Assembly: GCF_003201775.1 (NCBI RefSeq)
Contig: NZ_QJJZ01000008.1
Span: forward strand, 170,425-234,424
DNA: 64,000 nucleotides
Origin: Arenibacter sp. ARW7G5Y1
Lineage (GTDB): Bacteria; Bacteroidota; Bacteroidia; Flavobacteriales; Flavobacteriaceae
Reading direction: 5' to 3'
The notes under the pieces are model-generated. The model was not told where the DNA came from, did not search any database, and worked only from the letters and a program-made list of their open reading frames with translations. Of this stretch, positions 17,811 to 26,371 are shown piece after piece. A program made the translations under genes and the position numbers. Position 1 is the first letter of the stretch. The number at the start of each line of letters is the position of its first letter.

Positions 17811-18992
17811 TTACAGTTTGAAATATTTTATATAGGTATCCAAATCCTTATCTCCGCGCCCCGATAGATTAAAGACCACTATCTCCTCTGGTCGGAATTT
17901 TCTGGTTTCCAAGATGGCAAACGCATGTGAGGACTCAATAGCAGGGATAATCCCTTCCAACTTGGACAATACCATTCCCGCCTGCATGGCCTCATCGTCC
18001 GTTACCGCAATAAATTCTGCCCTGCCGGTTTTGTATAGATGTGCGTGCATGGGGCCAACCCCTGGATAATCGAGTCCCGCAGAAATGGAGTAGGGTTCCG
18101 TAATCTGCCCATCGGCAGTTTGCATCAATAAAGTTTTGCAACCATGGATGATCCCCATTTTCCCAAGAACGGAGGTGGCGGCACTTTCGCCGCTATCCAC
18201 GCCCAGTCCTGCCGCTTCTACAGCAATAATGCCCACTTCCTTTTCATGAAGGAAATGGTAGAAGGTACCGGCCGCATTGCTTCCCCCACCAATACAGGCC
18301 ACTACGTAATCCGGGTTTTCCCTGCCTTCCTTTTCTTTTAATTGCCATTTTATTTCTTCGGAAATAACGGATTGAAATCTGGTAACCATATCCGGGTAGG
18401 GATGTGGTCCTATGGCCGATCCAATTATGTAATGGGTATCCACGGGGTTATTGATCCAATCCCTAATGGCCTCATTGGTAGCATCCTTTAGCGTTCTACT
18501 TCCGGAAAGGGCAGGTCGTACTTTGGCTCCCAGCATTTTCATACGAGCAACATTGGGAGCCTGCCTGGCAATATCTATCTCGCCCATATACACAATGCAC
18601 TCCATTCCCATAAGGGCGCATACCGTGGCCGTTGCTACGCCATGCTGGCCTGCACCTGTTTCGGCAATGATCCTTGTCTTGCCAAGTCGCTTGGCCATTA
18701 AGATCTGTCCGATGGTATTGTTTACTTTATGGGCGCCGGTATGATTGAGGTCTTCGCGCTTTAAATATACTTTGGTGTTGTACTTTTCGGACAACCTTTT
18801 TGCAAAATAAAGGGGCGAAGGTCTACCCACATAATCCTTCAATAATTGATCAAATTCCTTTTTAAAGGAGGGTTCCGCCATTATTTTTAGATACTGCTGT
18901 CTAAGGTTTTCAACATTTGGATAGAGCATTTCCGGAATAAAAGCTCCTCCAAATTCACCATAATAACCCTTTTCGTCTACGTTGTAATTCAT
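17811..18992 (-). CDS. trpB: Tryptophan synthase beta subunit
   Basis: TrpB condenses indole with serine using PLP. The 393-aa protein has the PLP lysine in [13 protein letters not shown], the glycine-rich phosphate cradle GGGSNAAG and the catalytic-region [12 protein letters not shown]. It is the TrpB1 type that pairs with TrpA, consistent with the adjacent gene. The spacer to trpF is 35 bp and contains the palindrome TCAGTACTGA. Confidence 0.97.
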   Translation of the reverse strand: MNYNVDEKGYYGEFGGAFIPEMLYPNVENLRQQYLKIMAEPSFKKEFDQLLKDYVGRPSPLYFAKRLSEKYNTKVYLKREDLNHTGAHKVNNTIGQILMAKRLGKTRIIAETGAGQHGVATATVCALMGMECIVYMGEIDIARQAPNVARMKMLGAKVRPALSGSRTLKDATNEAIRDWINNPVDTHYIIGSAIGPHPYPDMVTRFQSVISEEIKWQLKEKEGRENPDYVVACIGGGSNAAGTFYHFLHEKEVGIIAVEAAGLGVDSGESAATSVLGKMGIIHGCKTLLMQTADGQITEPYSISAGLDYPGVGPMHAHLYKTGRAEFIAVTDDEAMQAGMVLSKLEGIIPAIESSHAFAILETRKFRPEEIVVFNLSGRGDKDLDTYIKYFKL

Positions 18993-19027
18993 GTTTTTAT
19001 AGTATAGTATTCAGTACTGAGTATTGG

Positions 19028-19684
19028 TTACCCATTGCCCAGTACTTCTTTAAATTCCTTCAATTTTTTAATATCCTTTAATCCTGGTTCCGATTCAAAT
19101 TTACTATTGACATCAATGGCATGGCAATATTTTGATTCCGGCCTTTGTTGAAATTCCCTTATTTTTTCAACCTCCTCCAATCCAATGCCACCACTTAAAA
19201 AATAGGGTTTGGTAGAGGGATAGTTCTTTAGCACTTCCCAGCTGAAGGTAAATCCATTTCCACCAGGTAATTTGCCTTTGGTGTCGAAAAGAAAAAAATC
19301 GCATATCTCCTCGTAGGGAGTTAAAACACCAAAATCAAAATCGTCCTTAATAGAAAACACTTTTATGATTTTTAGGCTTGCCGTACCTATAGCATTTGTA
19401 CGGTCTATATTGGCTATTTTGAGCTTCCTACAAAATTCCGGGTTTTCCTTACCGTGCAATTGAACGGCATCCAAACTATAGGTTTCAATTTTTTCCAAGA
19501 CTTCCTCAATAGTGGCATCAACAAAAACACCTACTTTTTCAATGGAAGGTGGTAATTGGGGGATGTTTCCTTTAAAAAATCTTTTGGAGGGTTCCCAAAA
19601 TATAAAACCCAGATAATCCGGATGAAGGGTGGCCACTTCCTGGGTATTCAATTTCATTCCACACACTTTCAGTTTCATGGCCAT
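19028..19684 (-). CDS. trpF: Phosphoribosylanthranilate isomerase
   Basis: TrpF converts phosphoribosylanthranilate to the carboxyphenylamino-deoxyribulose phosphate used by TrpC. The 218-aa TIM barrel starts LKVCGMK, the family signature with the general base Cys, and has LDAVQLHGKE and YFLSGGIGLEEV with the general-acid Asp region DFFLFDTKGKLPGG. The ATG two codons downstream (19678) is an equally likely start. It is separated by 4 bp from trpC and is a stand-alone protein, not fused to TrpC. Confidence 0.95.
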   Translation of the reverse strand: MAMKLKVCGMKLNTQEVATLHPDYLGFIFWEPSKRFFKGNIPQLPPSIEKVGVFVDATIEEVLEKIETYSLDAVQLHGKENPEFCRKLKIANIDRTNAIGTASLKIIKVFSIKDDFDFGVLTPYEEICDFFLFDTKGKLPGGNGFTFSWEVLKNYPSTKPYFLSGGIGLEEVEKIREFQQRPESKYCHAIDVNSKFESEPGLKDIKKLKEFKEVLGNG

Positions 19685-19688
19685 GCTG

Positions 19689-20471
19689 TTACTTAATCGA
19701 TTTAATAAATTGTAGGGCGCTCTCTCCTGGGTTATCCGTTTTCATAAAATTCTCCCCAATAAGGAACCCTTGATATCCGTAAGGTTGTAATTCTTGTATG
19801 GCTTCAACGGAACTTATGCCGCTCTCGGAAACCTTCACAAAATCGTCCGGGATTAATTTGGATAGGTTTTTACTGGTTTCCAGGCTTACTTCAAAAGTCT
19901 TTAAATTCCGATTGTTCACTCCCAACATGTCCAAACTGGGCATAATGGACTTTTGTAGTTCTTCTTCGTTGTGAACTTCCAACAATACATCCAATTGCAA
20001 TTGTTTGGACAATTCGGATAGAGTTTTAATTTCCTTCCTGCTCAATATGGCCGCAATCAACAATATCACATCTGCACCATGGGCCTTGGCCTCCAATATT
20101 TGATATTGGTCTATGATAAATTCTTTGCGAAGCAATGGCATTTGTACGGATGCCCTGGCCAATAATAGATCGTCCAAGGATCCGCCAAAATATTTTCCAT
20201 CCGTTAAAACCGACATGCCACAGGCGCCGGCTTTTTCATAGCCGACCGCTACATCGGAGACACTGTTGTTTTGGTTGATGACCGATTTGGAAGGGGAGCG
20301 CCTTTTGTGTTCAGCGATTATCCCAGTATTGCTATTTCTCAAGGTATTTGCCAAAGAAACTGTAGGTCTGTTGAACAATATGGAAGCTTCCAATTGGGCA
20401 ACCGGAATAATCGATTTTTTTAGATCCACTTCCTTTCTCTTATCCAAAACTATTTTGTCCAGTATATTCAT
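19689..20471 (-). CDS. trpC: Indole-3-glycerol phosphate synthase
   Basis: TrpC closes the indole ring. The 260-aa protein carries the family opening MNILDKIVLDKRKEVD, the EHKRRSPSKSVIN phosphate and substrate loop with catalytic Lys and Glu, LLRKEFIIDQYQI, GVNNRNLKTFEV and VSESGISS. Everything expected for an active enzyme is present. Confidence 0.96.
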   Translation of the reverse strand: MNILDKIVLDKRKEVDLKKSIIPVAQLEASILFNRPTVSLANTLRNSNTGIIAEHKRRSPSKSVINQNNSVSDVAVGYEKAGACGMSVLTDGKYFGGSLDDLLLARASVQMPLLRKEFIIDQYQILEAKAHGADVILLIAAILSRKEIKTLSELSKQLQLDVLLEVHNEEELQKSIMPSLDMLGVNNRNLKTFEVSLETSKNLSKLIPDDFVKVSESGISSVEAIQELQPYGYQGFLIGENFMKTDNPGESALQFIKSIK

Positions 20472-20517
20472 AGGTACTGTAAGGCCCGCTTGTGCAAGGC
20501 CCTTTATTTTTTATTTT

Positions 20518-21510
20518 TTATTGACTTAAGGCCTGTAATTTTTTTAATGCAGCCAACCCTCTTCCGCTGACCAGGGATTCTTTGGCTTCCTCAAAGCCTT
20601 CCCTAGGGCTTATTCCCTTAACAGTGGCAATGGCAATTCCAGCATTGGCACAGACCACATTATTTTGCGGTGCAGTACCTTTTCCCTGTAGTACATTAAG
20701 AAAAACCTGGGCAGATTTTTCTATACTATCTCCTCCCGCAATATCCAATGCGGAGATGGTTTCAACACCAAAATCCGAAGGCTTTAACATTCCCTCCGAT
20801 TTGTTGGTAATTGTTTTGGTATTACCTGTCAATGAAATTTCGTCGTAACCATCCAAGGCATGAAGGACTGTAAAGTTTTTATCGGTCTTTTGGTATAGAT
20901 AACCGTACATCCTGGCAAGTTCCAAATTAAATACGCCGACCATTTGATTTTTGGGGAAGGCCGGGTTCACCATTGGGCCCAACATATTAAAGAAGGTTTT
21001 AACTCCCAATTCCCTGCGTATAGGGGCTACATTTTTCATGGCCGGGTGAAATAAGGGGGCATGTAATACACAGATACCTGCCTCGTCTATACATTTTTCA
21101 AGAAATCCGGCCTCATTACTGAATTTAATACCCAAAAACTCCATGACATTGCTACTGCCACATTTTGAGGATACTCCATAGTTGCCGTGTTTGGTTACCT
21201 TAACACCGGCTCCGGCCGTTACAAAGCTGGCCAAGGTGGAAATATTGAAGGTGTCTTTCCCATCGCCTCCGGTACCACATAGATCTATGGGGTTGTATTG
21301 AGATAGATCCACCGCCAAACAAAGTTCCAATAAGGCGTCCCTAAAGCCTTCCAACTCCTCTATGGTGACGCTACGCATCATATAAACGGTTAAAAAAGCG
21401 GCAATCTGGCTTGTATTGTAATCTCCTTTGGCAATATTGACCAAAACCTGTTTTGCATCCTCTTTTGGAAGTACATCGTGATTGATCAGTTTGTTTAGAA
21501 TATCTTTCAT
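20518..21510 (-). CDS. trpD: Anthranilate phosphoribosyltransferase
   Basis: TrpD transfers the phosphoribosyl group of PRPP to anthranilate. The 330-aa protein has the signature DLCGTGGDGKDTFNIST, the KHGNYGVSSKCGSSNVME segment and the RRELGVKTFFNMLGPMVNP block. The gene is separated from trpG by 113 bp, the longest spacer inside the operon, which contains an AGTACcatGTACT palindrome but no TAnnTTTG box, so no internal promoter is evident. Confidence 0.96.
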   Translation of the reverse strand: MKDILNKLINHDVLPKEDAKQVLVNIAKGDYNTSQIAAFLTVYMMRSVTIEELEGFRDALLELCLAVDLSQYNPIDLCGTGGDGKDTFNISTLASFVTAGAGVKVTKHGNYGVSSKCGSSNVMEFLGIKFSNEAGFLEKCIDEAGICVLHAPLFHPAMKNVAPIRRELGVKTFFNMLGPMVNPAFPKNQMVGVFNLELARMYGYLYQKTDKNFTVLHALDGYDEISLTGNTKTITNKSEGMLKPSDFGVETISALDIAGGDSIEKSAQVFLNVLQGKGTAPQNNVVCANAGIAIATVKGISPREGFEEAKESLVSGRGLAALKKLQALSQ

Positions 21511-21623
21511 TATTTCTATGGTGTTGAGATATAAGTACCATGTACTTGGAATTCTCTGTTACTATATGTTGTTATTGTTGGGTGCGATAAGGAAAATTAA
21601 TAGTTGATACTCATTAATTACTT

Positions 21624-22241
21624 CTAGTTTTTTACCCAATTCTCCAATATTTTCTTCCCATGGGGGGTCAATACGGATTCGGGGTGAAATTGTACGGCAC
21701 ATACATTATATACCTTATGGCGTAAAGACATGACCTGTCCATTTTCATCAAAGGAGGTGGCTACCAACACTTCTGGTAGTGCAGGGTCCACTACCCACGA
21801 ATGATAGCGCCCCACCTCTATTTCTTTAGGCAATCCTTTAAAAAGGATATCGTCTTTTACAATATTTATTTTGGTAGCTATTCCGTGATAGACCTGGTCT
21901 ATATTGACCAAAGACCCTCCGAAAACTTCAGCTATAGCTTGCTGTCCAAGGCATACACCAAAGATACTTTTTGTTGGTGCATACTTTGAAATGATTGCTT
22001 TCAGCAAACCGGCCTCATCGGGTATTCCAGGCCCTGGGGAAAGAACGATCTTGTCAAAGGCTTCGATTTCCTCAAGATCAATTTGGTCATTTCTTTTGAC
22101 GGTTACACTGCAATCCAAATCCTCCAAATAGTGGACCAGGTTATAAGTAAAACTGTCGTAATTGTCTATAACCAATATGGAGGTTCCCTGGAGATTGGTC
22201 GAGGGGTTGGTATTCGCTATTTTGTCTGTCTTCTGTTTCAT
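21624..22241 (-). CDS. trpG: Anthranilate synthase component II (glutamine amidotransferase)
   Basis: TrpG supplies ammonia from glutamine to TrpE. The class I amidotransferase triad is visible in GVCLGQQAIAEVFGG (Cys) and VQFHPESVLTP (His, Glu). The enzyme proper starts at ILVIDNYDSFTYNLVHYLE; before it lies an extra polar segment of about 20 residues. I chose the ATG at 22241; a GTG five codons upstream (22256) is also in frame. The gene lies 70-90 bp after trpE. Because TrpG can also serve PabB in some bacteria, a folate role is possible but not shown. Confidence 0.94.
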   Translation of the reverse strand: MKQKTDKIANTNPSTNLQGTSILVIDNYDSFTYNLVHYLEDLDCSVTVKRNDQIDLEEIEAFDKIVLSPGPGIPDEAGLLKAIISKYAPTKSIFGVCLGQQAIAEVFGGSLVNIDQVYHGIATKINIVKDDILFKGLPKEIEVGRYHSWVVDPALPEVLVATSFDENGQVMSLRHKVYNVCAVQFHPESVLTPHGKKILENWVKN

Positions 22242-22328
22242 ACTATTGTTGTCCACTTTGGAACATCTTAAATGGTTCTTGCATTTTCCTAAACAATAAA
22301 GTTCAAGGCAAATTTGATGGGAGTTTTT

Positions 22329-23726
22329 TTATATGGTTTCCGCTATTTCCAAGGCTTTGGTCAGAGCCCCCAATTTATTGTAAGTCTCCTGTAGTTCATT
22401 TTCTGGATTTGAAGCTGCTACCAAACCGGCTCCGGCCTGGTAGTGCAATTGATGATTTTTACTTAAGAAGGTACGGATCATAATTGCATGGTTGAAGTTC
22501 CCGTTGAAATCCATAAACCCAATGGCCCCACCGTAATAGCCCCTACTTGTTTTTTCGTATTTCTCAATGAGTTGCATGGCCATGTGTTTGGGGGCACCGC
22601 TTAGGGTACCCGCAGGAAAGGTGTCGGCGACAACTTTCATGGTAGGGATGTTCTTTTTCTTTAGTCCCGTTACTTTGGAGACCAAATGTATTACGTGTGA
22701 AAAGAATTGTACTTCCCTGTAATTTTCCACTTTAACCATAGTGCCGTTTCGGCTCAAGTCGTTTCTTGCCAGATCAACCAGCATAACGTGTTCACTGTTC
22801 TCCTTGTCATCTATTTTTAATTTTTTGGCCAATTCGGCATCCTGTTCATCATTCCCTGTTCTTTTGAAGGTCCCTGCAATTGGATGAATTTCGGCTTTGC
22901 CATCTTTTACTATTAATTGGGCTTCTGGAGAACTTCCGAAAATTTTGAAATCCCCATAGTCAAAATAAAATAAATAGGGAGAAGGGTTTATGGACCTGAG
23001 CGCCCTATAGACGTTAAATTCGTCGCCCTTAAATTCCTGCGAGAACCTTCTGGACAATACCAATTGAAAAACATCGCCCCTATTGCAATGCTTTTTTGCC
23101 AGCTCTACGTGCTGTTTGTATTCCTCATCCTTTAGATTGGAAATGGGGTTTCCTTCTTTGGAGAAATTGTAGGAGGCAAAGTTTTTGGCGTTGAGGATCT
23201 GTTCTATTTCCCCAATGTTATTTTGGGATTCATAACAGTGCGCAAAAATATAAGCTTCGTTTTTAAAATGGTTAATGGCCACTATATTTTGATAAATGGC
23301 GTAATAGATATCGGGAATGGAGATACTGTTATTTTTCTTGGAAATGTCTATGTCCTCAAAATACTTTACTGCGTCATAGGCCATATACCCGAACAGGCCA
23401 TTGTTGATAAATTTAAAGTTGTTGTTTTGGGAATCAAATTTTTGACCAAAATCATGTAAAATACTTGGGATGTCCGTTTGTTCGCCCACACTGATCTCTT
23501 CTATGGACCCATCTGGAAATTGTTTCGTAATGGTTTCGTTTTCCACTTTTATGGAAGCAATGGGATTGCAGCAGATATAGGAAAAACTATTGTCGTTGGC
23601 ATGATAGTCACTACTTTCCAACAGGATACTGTTGGGGAAACGATCCCTTATTTTTAAATAGACACTTACGGGGGTAATGGTGTCCGCAAGTATTTTTTTA
23701 TGATGTGATATTAGCTGGTATTTCAT
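22329..23726 (-). CDS. trpE: Anthranilate synthase component I
   Basis: TrpE converts chorismate to anthranilate. The 465-aa chorismate-binding enzyme shows GDVFQLVLSRRFSQEF, the SSPEAQLIV region, HPIAGTFKRTG, MLVDLARNDLSRNG and FPAGTLSGAPKHMAMQLIEK, all hallmarks of the family. An N-terminal LLESSDYHANDNSFSYI segment corresponds to the tryptophan feedback site, so allosteric inhibition by tryptophan is expected. It is the first structural gene behind the leader and attenuator at 23784-23939. Confidence 0.96.
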   Translation of the reverse strand: MKYQLISHHKKILADTITPVSVYLKIRDRFPNSILLESSDYHANDNSFSYICCNPIASIKVENETITKQFPDGSIEEISVGEQTDIPSILHDFGQKFDSQNNNFKFINNGLFGYMAYDAVKYFEDIDISKKNNSISIPDIYYAIYQNIVAINHFKNEAYIFAHCYESQNNIGEIEQILNAKNFASYNFSKEGNPISNLKDEEYKQHVELAKKHCNRGDVFQLVLSRRFSQEFKGDEFNVYRALRSINPSPYLFYFDYGDFKIFGSSPEAQLIVKDGKAEIHPIAGTFKRTGNDEQDAELAKKLKIDDKENSEHVMLVDLARNDLSRNGTMVKVENYREVQFFSHVIHLVSKVTGLKKKNIPTMKVVADTFPAGTLSGAPKHMAMQLIEKYEKTSRGYYGGAIGFMDFNGNFNHAIMIRTFLSKNHQLHYQAGAGLVAASNPENELQETYNKLGALTKALEIAETI

Positions 23727-23783
23727 GTTTGTTCTTTTAATTGCTACTCTCTGCCAATGGGTTCTTTAATTTCTATGATAAAC

Positions 23784-23816
23784 GAAAAAAAGGCTTGTCG
23801 TGATGACAAGCCTTTT
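23784..23816 (-). terminator. trp operon attenuator terminator
   Basis: On the minus strand GGCTTGTC and GACAAGCC arms (with flanking A-T pairs) enclose a five-base loop and are followed directly by seven T residues. It lies between the leader peptide and trpE, 58 bp before the trpE ATG. This is an intrinsic terminator in a position where it can stop transcription before trpE. A competing stem can form between GTGAGCAAAGC (23838-23848) and GCTTGTCATCAC in its 5' half. Confidence 0.85.
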
Positions 23817-23843
23817 ATATAGTTATACTACAATGATGCTTTG

Positions 23844-23863
23844 CTCACGATGTTTTTCGTAAG
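23844..23863 (-). promoter_or_regulatory. trp leader stem 1:2
   Basis: CTTACG (23858-23863) pairs with CGTGAG (23844-23849) across an eight-base loop, with one G-U pair. The stem covers the end of the leader peptide and its stop codon. It would block the antiterminator when the ribosome finishes the peptide, and would be melted by a ribosome stalled at the Trp codons just upstream. Function is inferred from position and complementarity. Confidence 0.6.
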
Positions 23864-23901
23864 TTGCTCCACCACCAAGTATTTGATACCATGTTCTTCA
23901 T
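23845..23901 (-). CDS. trpL: trp operon leader peptide with three tandem Trp codons
   Basis: An 18-codon frame on the minus strand encodes MKNMVSNTWWWSNLRKTS. Three consecutive TGG codons lie at 23869-23877. It begins 7 nt after a consensus -7 box and is followed by stems and a terminator ahead of trpE, which is the layout of a ribosome-mediated transcription attenuator. When charged tRNA-Trp is scarce, the ribosome should stall at the TGG run and permit antitermination. It is too short for routine gene calling, and no ribosome-binding site is visible. Confidence 0.85.
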   Translation of the reverse strand: MKNMVSNTWWWSNLRKTS

Positions 23902-23908
23902 TGAATGC

Positions 23909-23939
23909 CAAATATAAGAAGGAATTTTAAATTTACAAA
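23909..23939 (-). promoter_or_regulatory. trp operon promoter
   Basis: On the minus strand TTTG (23936-23939), 19 bp and TATATTTG (23909-23916) form a perfect Bacteroidota promoter. Transcription should start within a few bases of the leader peptide ATG at 23901. It is the only promoter seen for the seven trp genes. Confidence 0.8.
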
Positions 23940-23956
23940 CCTGTGTTACGTAAAAA

Positions 23957-23984
23957 ATAAAAAACCCCACAATTGTGAGGTTTT
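23957..23984 (-). terminator. Terminator downstream of yceI-like gene
   Basis: On the minus strand AAAACCTCAC, AATT and GTGGGGTTTT form a strong hairpin ending in a T run. It lies 23-50 bp after the YceI gene and just upstream of the trp promoter, isolating the two transcripts. Confidence 0.75.
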
Positions 23985-24006
23985 AAAAATCTTGAATTGG
24001 TTGGGT

Positions 24007-24585
24007 TTAGAATACCAAATCCACTACCAGATCAAATTCGTCATAAATGGTTTTGTCCCCTAAATTATCAAAGAAACTACCAGATCCGTACTTCACGTCA
24101 TATAACGAACGGTCTACCTTCATTGTGGCAGTGGCCTTGTTTCCATAGACGGAAATATCGAAGGTAACGGGATTGGTTTTCCCTTTTATGGTAAGGTCTC
24201 CGGTTACTTCATAGGAATTTTTTCCGGTGGACTTTACGGTAGTGAAGACCAATTTGGAGGTAGGATGTGCCTCAACTCCGAAAAAATCATCGGATTTCAA
24301 GTGATTTTCCAACTTTCCTTTGTATTCCCCCTGCAGGTCGTTTGAAACCAAAGTTGGCATATCCACTACAAATTCGCCCCCGGTTAATTTATCACCGTCA
24401 AATATTAAGGAGCCTTCTTTTAGGGCAATGGTTCCATGGTGGGAACCGGTAACCTTATATCCTTTCCAAGTTACGGTGCTTTCCGATGTTTTAACTTGTT
24501 TAACTTCGTTATCCACAGGAGTGGATGCAAGGGCGGTTAAACCTGTAAATACGGACAATACTAAACTCAATGCATTTTTTTTCAT
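24007..24585 (-). CDS. YceI-family periplasmic protein
   Basis: This 192-aa protein has a Sec signal peptide (MKKNALSLVLSVFTGLTALA) and a YceI lipocalin-like beta barrel. The visible pattern is STVTWKGYKVTGSHHGTIAL, GGEFVVDMPTL, LKSDDFFGVEAHPTSKLVFT and TIKGKTNPVTFDISVYG. YceI proteins bind isoprenoid lipids such as quinones in the periplasm. It lies 43 bp after a nitroreductase gene and the MarR regulator, and is probably under the same control, which suggests a redox or quinone stress role. Confidence 0.92.
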   Translation of the reverse strand: MKKNALSLVLSVFTGLTALASTPVDNEVKQVKTSESTVTWKGYKVTGSHHGTIALKEGSLIFDGDKLTGGEFVVDMPTLVSNDLQGEYKGKLENHLKSDDFFGVEAHPTSKLVFTTVKSTGKNSYEVTGDLTIKGKTNPVTFDISVYGNKATATMKVDRSLYDVKYGSGSFFDNLGDKTIYDEFDLVVDLVF

Positions 24586-24628
24586 AGTTTCAATTTTAGA
24601 TAATGTTTGTTAATGTTACTGTTTCTGT

Positions 24629-25261
24629 TTATATATGTGTAATTAAATTTTCTTTGGCTTTGCGCACTTTTTTGTAATGTTGTGTTTTATCCTCCTCGGA
24701 CCTATAGCCCACGGCGATTAGAACTGCTGCGTTAAGTCCTTTCCCTTTAAGTCCAAGGATTTCATTGAATTGGGCATTGTCAAAACCCTCCATAGGACAG
24801 GTGTCTATTTTAAGGTCCGCTGCCGCCGATAAAAGGTTGCCCAGGGCGATATAGGTCTGTCTTGCCGTCCAGGTGGCTTTTGCGGATTCGGATAATGGCA
24901 TTAATTTGGATTTCATAAAATCTGAATAAGCTTGTAGATCATTGGACGGAATACCACGTGTTTCACTTACATTGTCCAAGTAATCATCTACCAATTCTTC
25001 CCCAAAAGTAGACTGGTTGGCCAGTACTATTAAGTGGGAGGCTTCGGTTATTTGTGACTGTCCCCAAGCTGCTGGCTGTAATTTTTTTCTCAATGCAGCA
25101 TCTTCTATAACCAGTATCTCGTAGGGCTGTAATCCGTAAGAAGATGCACTAAGGGAGGTGGCCTCCAGTAAGTTGTCTAAATCTTTTTGCGACACTTTTT
25201 TGGAAGCATCGAATTTTTTGGTGGCATAACGCCAGTTCAAATTTTTGATATAGGAATTCAT
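24629..25261 (-). CDS. NAD(P)H-dependent oxidoreductase (nitroreductase family)
   Basis: This 210-aa flavoprotein of the nitroreductase family begins NLNWRYATKKFDASKKVSQ, followed by LLEATSLSASSYGLQPYEIL, which supplies the FMN contacts, and later ARQTYIALGNLLSAAADLKIDTCPMEGFD. The C-terminal VGYRSEEDKTQH completes the fold. Relatives such as NfsB and dihydropteridine reductase reduce quinones, nitro compounds or pteridines with NAD(P)H. The gene is 32 bp behind the marR gene and ahead of the YceI gene, so a MarR-controlled electrophile or quinone response is plausible. Confidence 0.9.
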   Translation of the reverse strand: MNSYIKNLNWRYATKKFDASKKVSQKDLDNLLEATSLSASSYGLQPYEILVIEDAALRKKLQPAAWGQSQITEASHLIVLANQSTFGEELVDDYLDNVSETRGIPSNDLQAYSDFMKSKLMPLSESAKATWTARQTYIALGNLLSAAADLKIDTCPMEGFDNAQFNEILGLKGKGLNAAVLIAVGYRSEEDKTQHYKKVRKAKENLITHI

Positions 25262-25293
25262 ATTTTGAATTTTATAATTATTTATACTTGCTT

Positions 25294-25740
25294 TTAAAAT
25301 TTGTCCAGTAGGGCATTTAATGTGGTTAAATCCTCCACTGTAAAGTTTTTTAATAATTTTTCTTCTGCCTCTTTCATGGCAAAATCCATTTCAGTCAATG
25401 CGGTTTCGCCTTGGACAGTGATATTTATTTCCACCTTTCTACGATTGCTGGGACACACCATGCGGTCTACATACCCCTTTAAGATCAACTTGTCCACCAA
25501 TCTAGTGGTGTTGCTCATTTTGGTTACCATCCTTTCGTTCAAGGTGGAAAGATTGGCGGGTCTGCCCTTTTGTCCCCTTAAAATTCTCAGCACATTAAAT
25601 TGCTGAAGGGAGACACCATGTGGTTTAAGTGCTGTGGTCATGATTTCATTAATCTTGCTTTCCACTAGACTTAAATGTATGAGGGTCCTGCTCGCTAAAG
25701 GAATTTGTTTCTCGGTTTTAATTATTTTTTCTACATTCAT
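25294..25740 (-). CDS. MarR-family transcriptional regulator
   Basis: This 148-aa winged-helix protein has the MarR layout: a dimer helix (TLIHLSLVESKINEIMTTAL), recognition region PANLSTLNERMVTKMSNTTRLVDKLI and the wing GYVDRMVCPSNRRKVEINIT. It should repress its own operon (marR, nitroreductase, yceI) by binding the palindrome at 25750-25769. The ligand is unknown; a single Cys in the wing could be a redox sensor, as in some relatives, but this is only a possibility. Confidence 0.92.
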   Translation of the reverse strand: MNVEKIIKTEKQIPLASRTLIHLSLVESKINEIMTTALKPHGVSLQQFNVLRILRGQKGRPANLSTLNERMVTKMSNTTRLVDKLILKGYVDRMVCPSNRRKVEINITVQGETALTEMDFAMKEAEEKLLKNFTVEDLTTLNALLDKF

Positions 25741-25749
25741 GTCGTTACA

Positions 25750-25769
25750 ACAATTGTATATACAAATGT
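25750..25769. promoter_or_regulatory. MarR operator palindrome over the marR promoter
   Basis: ACAATTGTATATACAAATGT is an inverted repeat in which only one symmetric pair of positions departs from perfect dyad symmetry; the central TTGTATATACAA is perfect. It overlaps the minus-strand -7 box TACATTTG at 25763-25770, which lies 22 nt before the marR ATG. Position and symmetry fit an autorepression site for a MarR dimer. Confidence 0.7.
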
Positions 25770-25899
25770 ATGATTTTAATGCTGTATTCCAACAATGCCG
25801 TTGCCAAAAATTTGTTAAAAATTTAATTTGTTATTGAAGGTGCAACAATGGCCTGGTTTATTGGGGCTGTCTGCTTCATTATATATTTGACCTTAATTA

Positions 25900-25930
25900 T
25901 TGGATGAATTTTTATAAAACATTATTTTTG
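25900..25930 (+). promoter_or_regulatory. Promoter of the rhodanese gene
   Basis: TTG at 25900-25902, 20 bp and TATTTTTG at 25923-25930 fit the Bacteroidota promoter, ending 20 nt before the ATG. Confidence 0.55.
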
Positions 25931-25950
25931 GGGTTTAAATAATAAAACAA

Positions 25951-26262
25951 ATGGCAGATTTATCACAAGAGGAATGGAGTGCACAATTGGAAAGCGACGG
26001 GAATGCTTTCATATTGGACGTTAGGACTCCGGAAGAGGTGGAGGACGGTTATATCCCTAACGCTACCAATATTGATATTTATATGGGACAGGAGTTCGTG
26101 GCCGAATTGGAGAAATTGGATAAAACAAAAAACTATTACGTTTATTGTAGATCTGGCCAAAGAAGCGGTCAGGCCTGTGCCATTATGAACAAGCTTGGTT
26201 TTGAAAACGCCTACAATTTGGAAGGTGGATTTATGAATTGGGAAGGTGAGATCGTAGAGTAA
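25951..26262 (+). CDS. Rhodanese-like sulfurtransferase
   Basis: This 103-aa single rhodanese domain has the substrate strand FILDVRTPEEVEDGYIPNATN and the active-site loop YVYCRSGQRSGQA with catalytic C66. Such proteins carry sulfane sulfur for thiosulfate detoxification or sulfur transfer. There is no signal peptide, so it is cytoplasmic. It is divergent from marR and may be read with DUF2851, which starts 109 bp downstream. Confidence 0.92.
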   Translation: MADLSQEEWSAQLESDGNAFILDVRTPEEVEDGYIPNATNIDIYMGQEFVAELEKLDKTKNYYVYCRSGQRSGQACAIMNKLGFENAYNLEGGFMNWEGEIVE

Positions 26263-26371
26263 GCTACTTGTAAAACCATTCTTTTTGGTGAAGAACCTAG
26301 AAGAATCCCAGTAGTGCGTACCCGTTCCCATAGTAACCTTAAGGTCTAGTAGTTATTCTATACATTGGTTT

